A stretch of 64,000 bases of DNA from the NCBI GenBank assembly GCA_001931905.2, contig MSJI02000457.1:1-64000 (forward strand), written 5' to 3'. Positions 53,001 to 62,930 of this stretch are shown here, piece by piece. Each line of letters starts with the position of its first letter. Within the stretch, counting starts at the first letter, position 1. The position numbers and the translations under genes were made by a program. The notes under the pieces were generated by a model that ran no database searches, was not told the origin of the DNA, and saw only the letters and a list, made by a program, of their open reading frames with translations. This DNA comes from Cladosporium sp. IMV 00045. Its lineage: Eukaryota > Ascomycota > Dothideomycetes > Cladosporiales > Cladosporiaceae.

Positions 53001-53825
53001 CATGCCCGGCTTGTTCCACAACGCTTCGGTGTCCTCCACCACAAGTCTAACGGCCCTGGAATAGACACCAGCAGTCTGGTGGTGTTGTTGTGAACGATCG
53101 CCATGTGCTCTTTGTCGGTGCCTTTCCACATCCTTGATCTGACCAGGTCCGCCGTGCCCTTGCCCAGACACCGATGTCGATGTGACTCCCAAATCGAGGC
53201 TTCGCTCATCCCTGCCAACAAGCACCTCGAAATCCACGCCAGCCGAGCTCGAGAACAAGATTTGCGACGCGACCTCGATGATCCAAGTCACCGACTTGGG
53301 CTCCTCGCCTTCTGCTTGTTGCGATGCTGTACTATGCCTCCTCTTGCCTAGATCCGCACCAGTTTCGCGAATATTGTCAGGGATGGTGAGTTTCGTCTGC
53401 CAACTGCCAGCGGCCTTCAACATGGGCTCGTATTCGGGTACGCCATACTTCTGGGGTTCCTCGACCTTGCAATGCGGGTTGAACGACGAAGGGTATGCCG
53501 ACACGTGCAAGGCGTAGGGGCCATGTATCCAAGCAGCGCGGAGAGGGATGGCAGAGGTATTCTTGACTTTGAGGTGCAGATGCGAAGGCGTGGGGAGGAT
53601 GCGATCGTTGCTCGGGGTGTAGGTGAGAGAATAGCGCACGACCTCCCCTATCTTGACCGTGCCGGCCTGGTGGACTAACAGCATCTTGCGCGCCTCGCGT
53701 CGAGCTGCTCGCTCCTCATCCGGCCGTCGGGTCTGCTGGAAGAAGGAAAAGTCTCTGGTAGCCGGTAAGGTTTCATTCGCGTCCGGGGTTTGCGACAGAG
53801 CGTAGGTGTGTGGCGTTAGGAGCAT
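50052..53825 (-). CDS. DUF676 lipase-like serine esterase (ROG1-related), copy B
   Basis: 1257 residues, exactly as copy A, with the same THGLHSN, GHSLGG and NDGIVP motifs. The differences are concentrated in the acidic insertion (around residues 355-405) and the disordered C-terminal half. No indel changes total length. Unlike copy A, its upstream region is present: 766 bp separate it from qutE, arranged head-to-head. Confidence 0.88.
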   Translation of the reverse strand: MLLTPHTYALSQTPDANETLPATRDFSFFQQTRRPDEERAARREARKMLLVHQAGTVKIGEVVRYSLTYTPSNDRILPTPSHLHLKVKNTSAIPLRAAWIHGPYALHVSAYPSSFNPHCKVEEPQKYGVPEYEPMLKAAGSWQTKLTIPDNIRETGADLGKRRHSTASQQAEGEEPKSVTWIIEVASQILFSSSAGVDFEVLVGRDERSLDLGVTSTSVSGQGHGGPGQIKDVERHRQRAHGDRSQQHHQTAGVYSRAVRLVVEDTEALWNKPGMPTWDENEKSRTKPSNSQDDSKQDGDKQSNPRKRKKIHLVIVTHGLHSNVGADMLFMKESIDATVAQARVDARERKRKYRAQEREQMNHNSKTPPTDEDQEKSGSDDVTATAPLSGGQEDVDSDPEDDDEEETIVRGFSGNAARTENGIQYLGKRLAKYILKLTYPDQPFLPVKKPLSRTLTDSFKPQTAKSHADGTPAHHGSSVHHTREQQQQADELPYTFSSISFIGHSLGGLIQTYAVAYIQKHSPTFFEQIEPVNFVCMASPMLGLSNENPLYVKFALDFGLVGRTGQDLGLTWKPPGLASARGGWNAMIGGLGGSSQKDKDNTEADPGAKPLLRILPTGPAHQVLRKFRNRTLYSNVVNDGIVPLRTSCLLFLDWRGLGKVDKARRENGLVGTAAGWAWAELTGANSSSVPPNVRAEQNLESDSDTDLARRAGGDTVPQPAEDETAEDSRKITGRMSFDDDAPWQSKPQQNKEPQQQKGMLDSLFSFFRPSPSPSPTPPRARSPQPPTTQPHLSKKTSRALHRAQTIRTGDDAPPNDVAQGSEGTTANPTIRPQAQGKPSKRPVATKGDSFLNTETGELQAPPKTSIFESAGDILHPPLPSKQWITDPSSRARTIFHDRVYHPEDIPPPPLKRTGSKLSRTFSSDNMSKHGSSTTSLHSVDSAASVDSGGMKVEEKIARAYHKDLSWRKVLVRLEPDAHNNMIVRRQFANAYGWPVIKHLCDTHFADTYTARERDEAEPAKERAPSSKKPIDSQRGEEVNDQTRHGPPPRTNSESREAQDELTALSASHQGSGSSKLRSEHTASGLWDDAVFEGPDDDDSEIDERGLIQRLVSPGALKKPEQSYQPSARANGAPRSPRSPSVQYIDGHRGLAPLSPTSTKSKASRGPESGSLQSRASVKGAVEPEDAESPILSKDNITEEPEPMAQPGANLAEVGLGLNVHEQLSTSPKQSKNSKQERPSVAEDVARASSSSAGERQA

Positions 53826-54591
53826 GGGTGGAGGGCGAAAAGGGCAGCAGACGTCAGCTACAAACGGTGGGACGTGTGGGCATGATGGCCATCGTGGCTG
53901 TGTATGTCGGTGCGCGGAGGATGGAGGATGTGACGATGATGTTATCTACCACTTCTTCTCCTTTGCACGCGACCACCATGCGGCCTATCCGGGCATCCGG
54001 GTTGGAGCTGGCACGTGGTGTGACGAAGCTTGTCTCATGGCTTGTCTGGGTTTATTTTCTATTCCCTGCAGAATGATATTTTATTTCTAAAACACATGCA
54101 TCTTTAGTATATGATTTTCGGGTCATATGCAGGGACTATAAAACCAGATACTTCAATAACGGCGAGCAGCACCGATCATCAGAACAGACAGCAGGGCATA
54201 TGCTGATCAACGACGGATCGATAGTCGTCCACGATCGAACAATTTCAAGATCACCTTATATATCTTCCCAAAAAAAAACTACTTGCCCAGCAATGAACAA
54301 CGTGGAATGATTATATGACAGTGAACATGGCTTATTCGCTGTCATCAACAGCGCGTCTTGTGTGTGGCATACACTGCCCAAGAGCTGCCGCCAAATACCA
54401 AGATTCTTGCTGCAGCATGCCCGATCGATTCTGTCCGCACGGCTAAGCGTTCTCCCGAAGCTGTTCAACACTCATATTAACTTGGCTTCGTGCTGTGCTG
54501 TTCTATAATCAGATATAATCATTCCAACTTCAAGCATTCTCATACAGACTGCCTCTTATCCTCAAACCTCAACAATTCACACTCACCCACA
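53826..54591. promoter_or_regulatory. Divergent promoter, DUF676 B / qutE
   Basis: A 766-bp spacer. Its first 48 bp are shared with copy A up to the gap edge, and the rest occurs once in the window. TATAAAA lies at 54137-54143, far from the qutE start. I looked for the long palindromic QutA-type site and did not find a clear one. Confidence 0.4.
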
Positions 54592-55053
54592 ATGGCCAAA
54601 TCAATCCTCCTCCTCAACGGCCCCAACCTCAACCTCCTAGGCACTCGCGAACCCGCAGTCTACGGCAGCACAACCCTCTCCGACGTCGTCACGGCCGCCA
54701 AATCCCAAGGAAAAGACCTAGGCATTGAAGTCCAGGACTTCCAATCCAACCACGAAGGCGCCATCATCGACAGAATCCACGAGGCGCGAGAGAAGGCCCA
54801 GTTCATCATCATCAACCCCGGCGGTCTCACTCACACGAGCGTGGCATTGCGAGACGCCCTCGCCGGTGTCGCCATTCCTTTCCTCGAGGTGCACATAAGC
54901 AATGTTCACGCTAGAGAGGAGTTCAGACACAAGAGCTTCTTGAGCGACAAAGCTGTCGGTGTCATCTGCGGTTTGGGCGTTTTTGGCTACACGGCTGCTA
55001 TCAACTTTGTCGCTCAGAAATTGAACGCAGACGCCAATGCGACGAAGCTTTGA
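54592..55053 (+). CDS. qutE: Catabolic 3-dehydroquinase, type II
   Basis: An intronless gene of 153 residues. Type II dehydroquinase motifs are present: [20 protein letters not shown] (with the catalytic Tyr in VYG), [30 protein letters not shown] and [17 protein letters not shown]. It converts 3-dehydroquinate to 3-dehydroshikimate in quinate catabolism, corresponding to A. nidulans qutE and N. crassa qa-2. Its position beside quinate permease and dehydrogenase genes supports the catabolic rather than the biosynthetic role, which in fungi is done by the AROM complex. The ATG at 54592 (CCCACAATGG) gives the family-standard N-terminus. Confidence 0.95.
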   Translation: MAKSILLLNGPNLNLLGTREPAVYGSTTLSDVVTAAKSQGKDLGIEVQDFQSNHEGAIIDRIHEAREKAQFIIINPGGLTHTSVALRDALAGVAIPFLEVHISNVHAREEFRHKSFLSDKAVGVICGLGVFGYTAAINFVAQKLNADANATKL

Positions 55054-55454
55054 GTCGCTGGAAAGGATCTTGTAGATATTTCTGGATACGTTTATTACTG
55101 GTGCTGGCGATCATTCACCCAGAGATTCGAGTTATACACAGCACAAATCTTCTGAAAAGTTTGGATTTCAATTACGATATATCTGATTTCTTCAGGCGGC
55201 AATGAGAGATCTTGGAATGCCGCTGAGACATCATCATTGCCAAAAGCCGACGATAGATCCGAATTGATGATCGCGGGGCAACATTTGCGGGGCCCTCTTC
55301 CACATTTGTTTGGATGATTACTACATCGCATCTGCATTTTGCCATCATTATTCTTTTCCCTTTCATTCCTCAAGCTTTACAGATCAAGCGAACGGTTTCC
55401 TATATCGCCTATACCTTTAAAGTCTTTGGAATTCGCAGCACTAACAATACCGCC
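55054..55454. promoter_or_regulatory. qutE-dioxygenase spacer
   Basis: A 401-bp spacer between two genes on the same strand, presumably the dioxygenase promoter. The last 100 bp are T/C-rich. No RNA or extra gene was seen. Confidence 0.4.
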
Positions 55455-56574
55455 ATGGACACATCACAAGTTGACGTGCCGCCTCTCAAAGACTTGACCA
55501 TTGACAACATCACCGATAATGTCAAGCTAATTAACTCTCAATGTCCCGACCCAAGACTCAAGTATCTTCTCGAGCGCTTGGTTCAGCACCTGCACGACTA
55601 TGCAAGAGAAACAAGACTAAGCCACCACGAGTGGATGACCGCGATACAGTTCCTTACGTCAGTGGGCCAGATATGTACGGATGTTAGACAGGTATGTCTG
55701 GATTCCAAAACTGGTTGTGTTATTTCACCATGTATAGGTAGCTAAACCGAGCAAAACTCCAGGAATTCATCCTCCTCTCCGACATCCTCGGCCTCTCCCT
55801 CCTCGTCGACAGCATCGACCACCCGAAACCCCCCTCCAGCACCGAAGGCACGGTCCTCGGGCCCTTCCACACGCACGACGCCCTCTCCGAGCCCAACGGC
55901 ACGCAAATCGCCCACGACCCGCAAGGCGAGCCGTGTCTGGTCGTCTGCACCATCAAAGACACGGAGGGGAAGCCGATCGAAGGCGTGAAAATCGACATCT
56001 GGGAAACGGACAGCAATGGCAAATACGACGTGCAGTATGAAGGACGCGAGATGCCGGATCAGAGAGCCGTCATGCATAGTGATGGGGAGGGGGTGTTTTG
56101 GTTCAAGGCTATTGTGCCCGTGCCTTATCCGATCCCTAATGATGGGCCGGTGGGGAAGCTGCTGAAGTTGTTGAAGAGGCATTGCTATAGACCCAGCCAC
56201 ATGCACTTCATGATGGAGAAGCCGGGGTTTGATCACCTCATCACGTAAGCTTCCAATCCAGACGCAGTGCAAAAGAGATAGAAGAAACTGACTGCTTGTC
56301 TAGGGCACTTTACTTGCGAGGCGATCCATATGAGACGTCCGATGCCGTGTTTGGCGTGAAAGAGTCGCTACTCATCGACCTTGGAACGGTCAGCGCCGAG
56401 CAGGCGAAGACATATGGCGTGAAGGAAGGCAGCAAATTGATGTCTTATGATTTTGTGCTGGTGTCTGAGAAAGAGTCGAGAGAGCTTCGTGAGAAGAACG
56501 CGATGGATGCTATGAAGGATCTCGGCTTGAGGATGAAGTTATACAATGGCTTGCCTATTCCTGAGGTAGATTAG
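55455..56574 (+). CDS. Intradiol ring-cleavage dioxygenase (hydroxyquinol/catechol 1,2-type)
   Basis: Exons 55455-55691, 55763-56244 and 56304-56574, with introns of 71 and 59 bp, for 329 residues. An N-terminal dioxygenase_N helical domain (about 20-110) precedes the catalytic domain. Likely Fe(III) ligands are Tyr167 (GKYDVQ), Tyr201 (PYPIPNDGP), His225 and His227 (YRPSHMHFM). The N-domain and the PYPIPNDGPVGKLLK segment point to hydroxyquinol or catechol 1,2-dioxygenase rather than protocatechuate 3,4-dioxygenase. It would open the aromatic ring formed downstream of quinate. Substrate is inferred, not shown. Confidence 0.88.
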
Positions 56575-56957
56575 GGGAATCTTAGAATACAGATACCTTG
56601 CTCTGCTCTTTGAGGTAGGCCGACTATTACAAAAACCCAGATTAGGACCCGTCACGACGAAGCGCTCGTTCAAAGTAAGACAGGAAATAGGCATTGATTA
56701 GACCCATAGTGAAATGTACGTTTTCATGAAGCATGCCAAATACTACGAAATATATACGACCTATCAACACAACGAATGATACACCAAATGCTCTTATCAG
56801 TACCCCAAACCCACCCTCCCCAAAACCGGCGGAAGAGACTTCACCCGCACGCTTAAACCAACCTCAGTACCCACACCGGCTATGTCACAGCAGCACTCAA
56901 CGCCGCCTTACCAGCACCCTAGCCTTGTGACACGATACCACAAGAAGACGACCCGTG
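56575..56957. promoter_or_regulatory. Dioxygenase-qutG spacer
   Basis: A 383-bp stretch between two genes on the same strand, A/C-rich in 56740-56900. It probably contains the qutG promoter. No gene was seen. Confidence 0.4.
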
Positions 56958-58311
56958 ATGGCATCCGAACTAAACCTCGACGAAATCTACGACTTCGCTC
57001 TACAGCTAGGAAAAGATGCAGGCCGCCTGCTGCAGGAAGCCGCGCAGAGACGCATGAGCGGCGATGACCAGTTGGTGGAGGACGAGAAGCTTAACTCGGT
57101 TGATATTGTTACGAAGACGGATGAAGGTGAGATATGTTGTTTTTCAAGTCTTAATTCTTATTTGGTGAGAGGGGATCTGATCTCATGGGTTTCGGTTCCT
57201 CGTAAAATGCACAGCTAACTAGTCTCGTTGATAAGAGGTTGAATCATTTATCAGGCAGTCTATCCTGGCCAGATATCCGTCTCACAAGTATGTTGAAATT
57301 CCACTTCATTGAAGTATAATATCACCTTCTCGATCCACGTATTGACTGGCTCAGGTTCGTTGGCGAAGAGTCCTACAGCAAAGGCTCATCCAAAGAATAT
57401 CTAATCGATGACTCACCCACATGGTGTAAGTACAAAAGCACGACCTTGCAACCCAACGACGAAGCTAACCTGATCATCTAGGCATCGACCCGCTCGATGG
57501 TACATACCAAACCAAACCAAGCCGCAGAAACGATTTCACCGCGATGCTAACTCCAGACCACAGGCACGGTGAACTTCGCCCACCTCTCGCCCTTCTACTG
57601 CGTCTCCATCGGCTTCGTCGTGCACGGCGTCCCCGTCATCGGCGTAATCAACGCCCCCTTCCTGAACCAAACCTTCTCCGCCTGCCGCGGCAAAGGCGCC
57701 TGGCTGAACGAAACCCAGCGCCTCCCACTCCTGCACAGCCCGATCCCGCCCTTGCCAGAGAACGCGCCGAAAGGCTGCATTTTCAGCTGCGAATGGGGCA
57801 AAGACCGCAGGGACTTGCCGGATGGGAATTTGCACCGCAAGGTTGAGAGTTTTGTCAATTTGGCGGCGGAGATTGGCGGCAGGGGTGGGAAGGGGGGCAT
57901 GGTGCATGGGGTGAGGAGTTTGGGGTCTGCTACCCTCGATTTGGCTTATTGTGCTATGGGATCTTTTGATATTTGGTGGGAAGGGGTGAGTTTGGTTCTT
58001 TTGAGCTGTGCTTCTTCTTTTGGTTCAGTACGCTGATGATTGCGTTTTTATTACAGGGTTGCTGGGAGTGGGACGTGTGTGCCGGTATCTGCTTGTTGCA
58101 GGAAGCGGGCGGTCTGATCACGACGGCGAATCCGCCCGAGGATATTGATACTGCTCCCATCGAGACGGCGAAGCTGGGCGGGCGCTTGTATCTTGCTATA
58201 CGTGCTGCTGGTGATAAGGATGGTGAGAGAGGAAGGGACGCGCAGGAAAGGACAGTCCGCGAGGTTTGGCGCAGAGTGCGACATCTGGACTATGCGAGGC
58301 CTGGTGCTTGA
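56958..58311 (+). CDS. qutG: Inositol-monophosphatase-like protein of the quinate cluster
   Basis: Six exons: 56958-57126, 57236-57287, 57355-57425, 57482-57499 (only 18 bp), 57564-57985 and 58057-58311. The product has 328 residues. IMPase signatures are FVGEES (metal-binding Glu), WCIDPLDGTVNFAH (split over the tiny exon) and GCWEWDVCAGICLLQEAGG. The Li-sensitive phosphatase fold is clear. In A. nidulans qutG and N. crassa qa-x belong to this family; their job in quinate use is not established. Frame is kept across all five introns, and the motif residues fall in order, so the short exon is trustworthy. Confidence 0.92.
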
Positions 58312-58650
58312 GAAGGCAATAGTCTATTTTTTCTCATATAAGACGCATAGAAAACTGCTAAAGGAAGTGTGGAATACAAGTGACGAATGGGGAATCTTTG
58401 CTTCAGGAGCTCGCACGTACTCATCTCGTTACAGTCAAGGAAAGCCTGCAGCCGATAGTCGCAGAGAGTGCAACGACGCACAGATGTTACAAGGGGACGA
58501 TTTGTGAAGCGACAAATGTCTATTAAATGTGCATAAGCTCTAACCGTACAGCTGATGTATGGACGCTTCATGATCAGAACGTAAAAACAGAATTTCCCTT
58601 TTCATAACCTCATTCCTAGCGCTTTCCAGACAGACCACAAGGGTCTATCA
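58312..58650. other. Intergenic, 339 bp
   Basis: A convergent spacer between qutG and the permease stop codon. No gene, RNA or repeat was seen. Confidence 0.5.
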
Positions 58651-60695
58651 TCAAGCACTGCCAGACCTCGCAGTCTCAGCATGCACATGCTTCTCCTTAG
58701 CGATATCAATACCAACGGCGTCGGCATCGTGCCTGAACTCCTCCTCCCTCAGGCGCTCTTCCTCGAGAATGATGCCATTGGCCTTCCACACGGGCTTGGT
58801 CGCGAAAAGGCGATCCATGCTCTCGAGAGGGATACTCTTCGTCTCGGGCACGAGGAAGAAGACGAAGAAAATGGAGAGGATCATCATGGAGGCGAAGAAA
58901 AAGTACACGCCGCAGCCGGAGGGGCCCATGTTGTCGAACATCTGGGGCGTGAAGCGCGAGATGATGAAGTTCTATGGAGTGTTAGTGACTATAGTGATGC
59001 GAGAGGGTGGCGGGAAATGACTTACCCAGAACCAGTTGCTTGCTGCTGCAGAGGCCTGACCTAAGGCACGGGTGTTGTTGTCGAACATTTCACTGTTGAT
59101 GACCTAGGACACCATCAGCTTCTCTTCCAACCAACATGTACACAGAGCGAAGAGCTTACCCAAGGTGTACCATTCCATGAAGGTGTGTAGAAAGCAGTCC
59201 ACAAGTAGAAGAAGAAGATCGCAGCAATGCCACCGGACGAGAGACTACTCTCAGCAGAATCCGGATTGACACCTGCGCTCAAGATGTAGGCTCCAATGAT
59301 CCACATGCAGATGGAGCCGCCGATGGCACCGTACATGAGAAGATTTCTACGTCCGAGGTGATCGATCAAGACAAGGATCCAGAGAATGGTGAAGACAGTC
59401 TTGACAACACCGAAAATACCGGTAGTAAGGAACGAAGTGCTGGTGCCGCTGATCCCGATAGAAGCAAACACGGTGGGGCTGTGGTGATGTTAGTACTGGT
59501 TGCGACATGTAGCTGATGTTCATTCAAACGACTCACCTGTAGTAGTTGATGGCGTTGATACCGGAGCCGTTCTGCCACATGAAGAGCATGCATCCGAGGA
59601 AAAGACGCCATTGAACTTTGCGGTCCTTTCCAGCGGCCTGGAAGGGCTTCCAGAAACCTTCACCAATCGCCGCAGTCTGTTCTTCGATGGCAAGATCAAG
59701 CGAAGCAATCTCTTCGACAATGTAAAGCTCGTCGGCAGGCAGGTTGCGAATCCAGCATAGGTTCTTCATCGCGGCTTCGCGGCGGTGCTTGGTCATGAGC
59801 CAGCGTGGAGACTCTCTGATCCAGAATGCTCCAATTAGCAGAAGACCTGCTGGGATGAGCTGGACTGCGAAAGGGATGATCCATTGTGTGTGGGACGGAG
59901 GCATCGTCTGCTCAACGCCGTAGTTAATCCACTATGTCTTGTTAGTGCAAATCTTCACAAAAAGAAGCTGATGCGCTTACAAAGCCAACCAGACCGCCCA
60001 CCTGCCAGCCAAGCTCGTAGACACCGACGAGACGGCCTCTGATGGCTGGCGGTGAGATCTCTGAGATGTAGATTGGTACAATCATAGAGCATGCGCCAAC
60101 GCCAATACCAGCAAGAACACGCCCACCAAGGATCAGACCAAGGCCACGGTCTCCAGTCGCACCAAGCATCAAGCCGGCACCTAGAATGAAGATGAGAGAG
60201 AAGAGCATAAGACTCTGCTTGCGACCGAGGAAGTAGGCGGAGACGTAGGCGAAGAAGCTGCCGAAGAACGCGCCAGCTTGGTAGAGCGAGACGATGTTGC
60301 CCTTGACCAGACTGAGCCTGCCCTCCTCTTCCAGCTGTGCAAAACCAAACTCATCTTCAAAGCTGGGCAGGTTGATCGTAGCTGTCAGTTAATTAGTGAC
60401 TGATCGCTTCTGATATGTGATACAAGCGCGCCTAGAACATCATGATGCTACAGGAAGCCTGACAGCACCAATGAAGGACTCTGGTGCTTGGAGACATTGA
60501 GCTCACTCACCGCCAATAAAGGCACTGCGAATTGTCAGTGGTGATCAACCAAAGAATAATCTCCATAGTCTTCACATACCTGTCGTAACCGATCATGCAA
60601 CTGGCAAACGAAGCGACTGCCGCGCATGCCCACACGCGCCAGTTGTAGACGGCCTTAGGCGTAGGCCTGTCCTCAATGACAGTAAGAAGACCCAT
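58651..60695 (-). CDS. qutD: Quinate permease (MFS sugar-porter family)
   Basis: Seven exons: 60580-60695, 60511-60524 (14 bp), 59981-60381, 59537-59931, 59160-59478, 59026-59103 and 58651-58971, for 547 residues. The start MGLLTVIEDRPTPKAVYNWR and SCMIGYDSAFIG match fungal QutD/Qa-y. MFS markers are GRKQSLMLFS, GGRVLAGIGVGACSMIVPIY, ISEISPPAIRGRLVGVYELG, RESPRWLMTKHRREAA and VPETKSIPLESMDRLF near the end. About 12 membrane segments are evident. It would import quinate by proton symport at the plasma membrane. Its start is 1.1 kb from that of qutB, in opposite orientation. Confidence 0.93.
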
Positions 60696-61811
60696 GGTTT
60701 CAACCTTGATTCCAGTACGGTCGAGTCGGAGGATGGAGAGGTGCTGGACCTTTGGGGAAACCTGCGGAGACTCTGACTTATTTGAAAGAACGTGTCTTCC
60801 ACTTCGTCACCCCACGGGGTACGGTCGAATCGAAGCCAAACAGACTCGTCGTGTTTGTCACTGTGCTTTGCGCCTCTGGCCTGCGCCGACCCCGGGAAAG
60901 AGTTTTCCAATGAATGCCAATACCCCGACCTGATTGCGGGACTCCACTCGATCTCCACGTTTCAGCGTGCGGAGAGGTACCTGCGGTGTCGGTATGTCCT
61001 GGAGAGGTATCTGATCGCCGCTCCTAAGGTCTCAGAGGTGGCTTGGAAGGCGGAACTGTCTTCATCCCCCTCTGGGCATGACGGATGAAACAGATCATTT
61101 GTACATATCTTCGACGAGCGCCACGCCGGCGCAGAACGGCTGTCCCCGTGAAAGAAGCTATTTTGGCTTGGTACGAAGAGGTCTTCTCCATTGCTTAGGG
61201 CTCGGCCTCGTAGTCCACACCAAGAGATCATGGGCAATAGTCTCCCCGCCAAGCTAGTCAACCGGGCCGCCACTGCTCCAGTCATGACGCTAAGTTCAGC
61301 AGCGTGGAAGTCGGATATAGGCGCTCTCGGCCGTCCGGTTGTTGAGTTCTCCATCTGCCGTCTGGGCTTCCCAGCGAGTCGTGGCGTTGTAGCGCCGAAG
61401 AATTTGCGTCCTGCGTCCAGTGCAGTGCTGGAATCCAGGGCAGAGGCCTCTTCCGCGACCCCATGAGAGTGCAACCTCAGGCCGTCAAAGTGGATGTGTG
61501 TTGTGGCCCCTCCAGGCTATGCCGCGAGATGGAAGATTGCGGATGGCAATGAGTTGTTGCGGAATCCTCGTGAAGTTGTGATGAAGCTGACCACAAAGCC
61601 CGTCTAAAGAGCCAGTTTTTCAGCATCCTCCAAGACTCCAAGCCTTTCTACCCGAGGACCTCATACCACCAAGATCTTGAGGAGTAAGCAACATCGCGAG
61701 TTTCGCCTCGGAATAAAGACGATCTGAATTCACATAATATCACTGGCCTCAGATAAAACCAACAAGAGTGGAGAAAAGAACAACGCAGTCACTCTCTACG
61801 GATTCGACAAA
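60696..61811. promoter_or_regulatory. qutD-qutB divergent promoter
   Basis: A 1116-bp shared upstream region. In other fungi, paired qut genes are switched by the activator QutA, but I could not see a clear palindromic site by eye. A 170-codon minus-strand frame (60962-61474) has no family resemblance and is treated as chance. Confidence 0.45.
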
Positions 61812-62806
61812 ATGGCAGTCAAAGAAGAAATCATTACTTGCCCAACACCAGAAACCGGCCACCTGGAGCGCTTTGGCTTTCTCTTTGGCTATCCTATCGC
61901 CCACTCATTGAGCCCTCTTCTTCATCGCACAATCTTCACAAACCTCGGACTGAACTGGGATTATTTTCCCTTGCCTTCTACAGACGTCAAGTCTTTCCTC
62001 GAACTCGTTCGCGACCCCCGATGCTATGGTACGTGGCGAAACGTCTTAATGTCAGGAGAGTTCCAACATCACTAACACCCGCCCCAGGCTCCAGCGTAAC
62101 CATGCCCCACAAGGTGTCCATCATCCCACACTTGGACGACATCACCGACGAAGGCCGCGCCGTGGGAGCCTGCAACACGATTTTCCGCCGCGGCGAGCAA
62201 ATCGTGGGCACCAACACCGACACCATCGGCGTGCGAGAGAGTTTCGTGCAGAATGTCGCCTCCCCTGACGCCGTCTATCGCAACCGCCCTGCGCTGGTCG
62301 TGGGTGGCGGTGGCGCCGCCCGCTCGGCTGTGTACGCTCTGCACGCATTTCTCGGCTGCAAGACCATCTACCTTGTCAACAGAGACCCCGCCGAAGTGGA
62401 AGGCGTCATGTCCTGGTGCAAGTCTCAAGGCTACGGTCAAGGTCTCAAGCATGTAACGACCGCCGCTGAGGCCGAGGAGCTCGAGGGACCCGGTGCGATC
62501 GTTGCATGCGTGCCCAACTTCCCTCCTGTGTCACAAGCCGAAATCGAGGCGCGGAAGATCATCGAGGTCTTTCTCAACAAACCACACAAGGGTGCCATAC
62601 TCGAGATGTGCTACCACCCAACCCCTTACACAGAAATTGGCAATTTGGCAGAGAAGGCCGGTTGGCAGGTGATATTGGGAACGGAAGCCATGCTCTACCA
62701 GGGCTTCGCGCAGGACCGCTTCTGGACTGGCAAGACGCTTGAAGAGCTGCCTGTCAAGGTGACCAAGGAGGTCATTGCGGCAGAGCTCGCGAAGGCTCAG
62801 CATTAG
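61812..62806 (+). CDS. qutB: Quinate dehydrogenase
   Basis: Exons 61812-62028 and 62088-62806 flank a 59-bp intron (GTACGT...CCCAG with CTAAC), for 311 residues. Shikimate/quinate dehydrogenase features: [38 protein letters not shown] with the catalytic Lys, [21 protein letters not shown], and the nucleotide-binding loop [15 protein letters not shown]. It oxidises quinate to 3-dehydroquinate with NAD+ in the cytosol, the entry step of the pathway. Residues SLSP and TMPHK fit the quinate/shikimate binding pocket. Confidence 0.93.
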
Positions 62807-62930
62807 TGATATTGCTAGTTTACATGTATACGACCATGAAAAGTCTTCAAATCTTGAAAGTAACGATCTTCACCCATCCAGACTTGTGATTATGATGTAC
62901 AGCTTTCTTGGTGATTCTATCGTATACAGT

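Larger units (their letters stand above)
41506..53873. repeat. Copy B of the 12.3-kb duplicated block
   Basis: Same gene order and strands as 29150-41485. It begins at the N gap inside the kinase 3' flank. Homology ends after GTGGGAC at 53873, exactly the last bases of copy A, and unique sequence continues toward the quinate cluster. Confidence 0.93.

Noticed and set aside
53826..54591. QutA-type palindromic activator site
   Set aside because: Searched by eye here and in 60696-61811, with no convincing match. A computed motif scan would be needed.
60962..61474. 170-codon minus-strand frame between qutD and qutB
   Set aside because: No recognisable domain or signal, low complexity, and it sits inside a shared promoter region. 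A quinate regulator would show a zinc cluster, which is absent.
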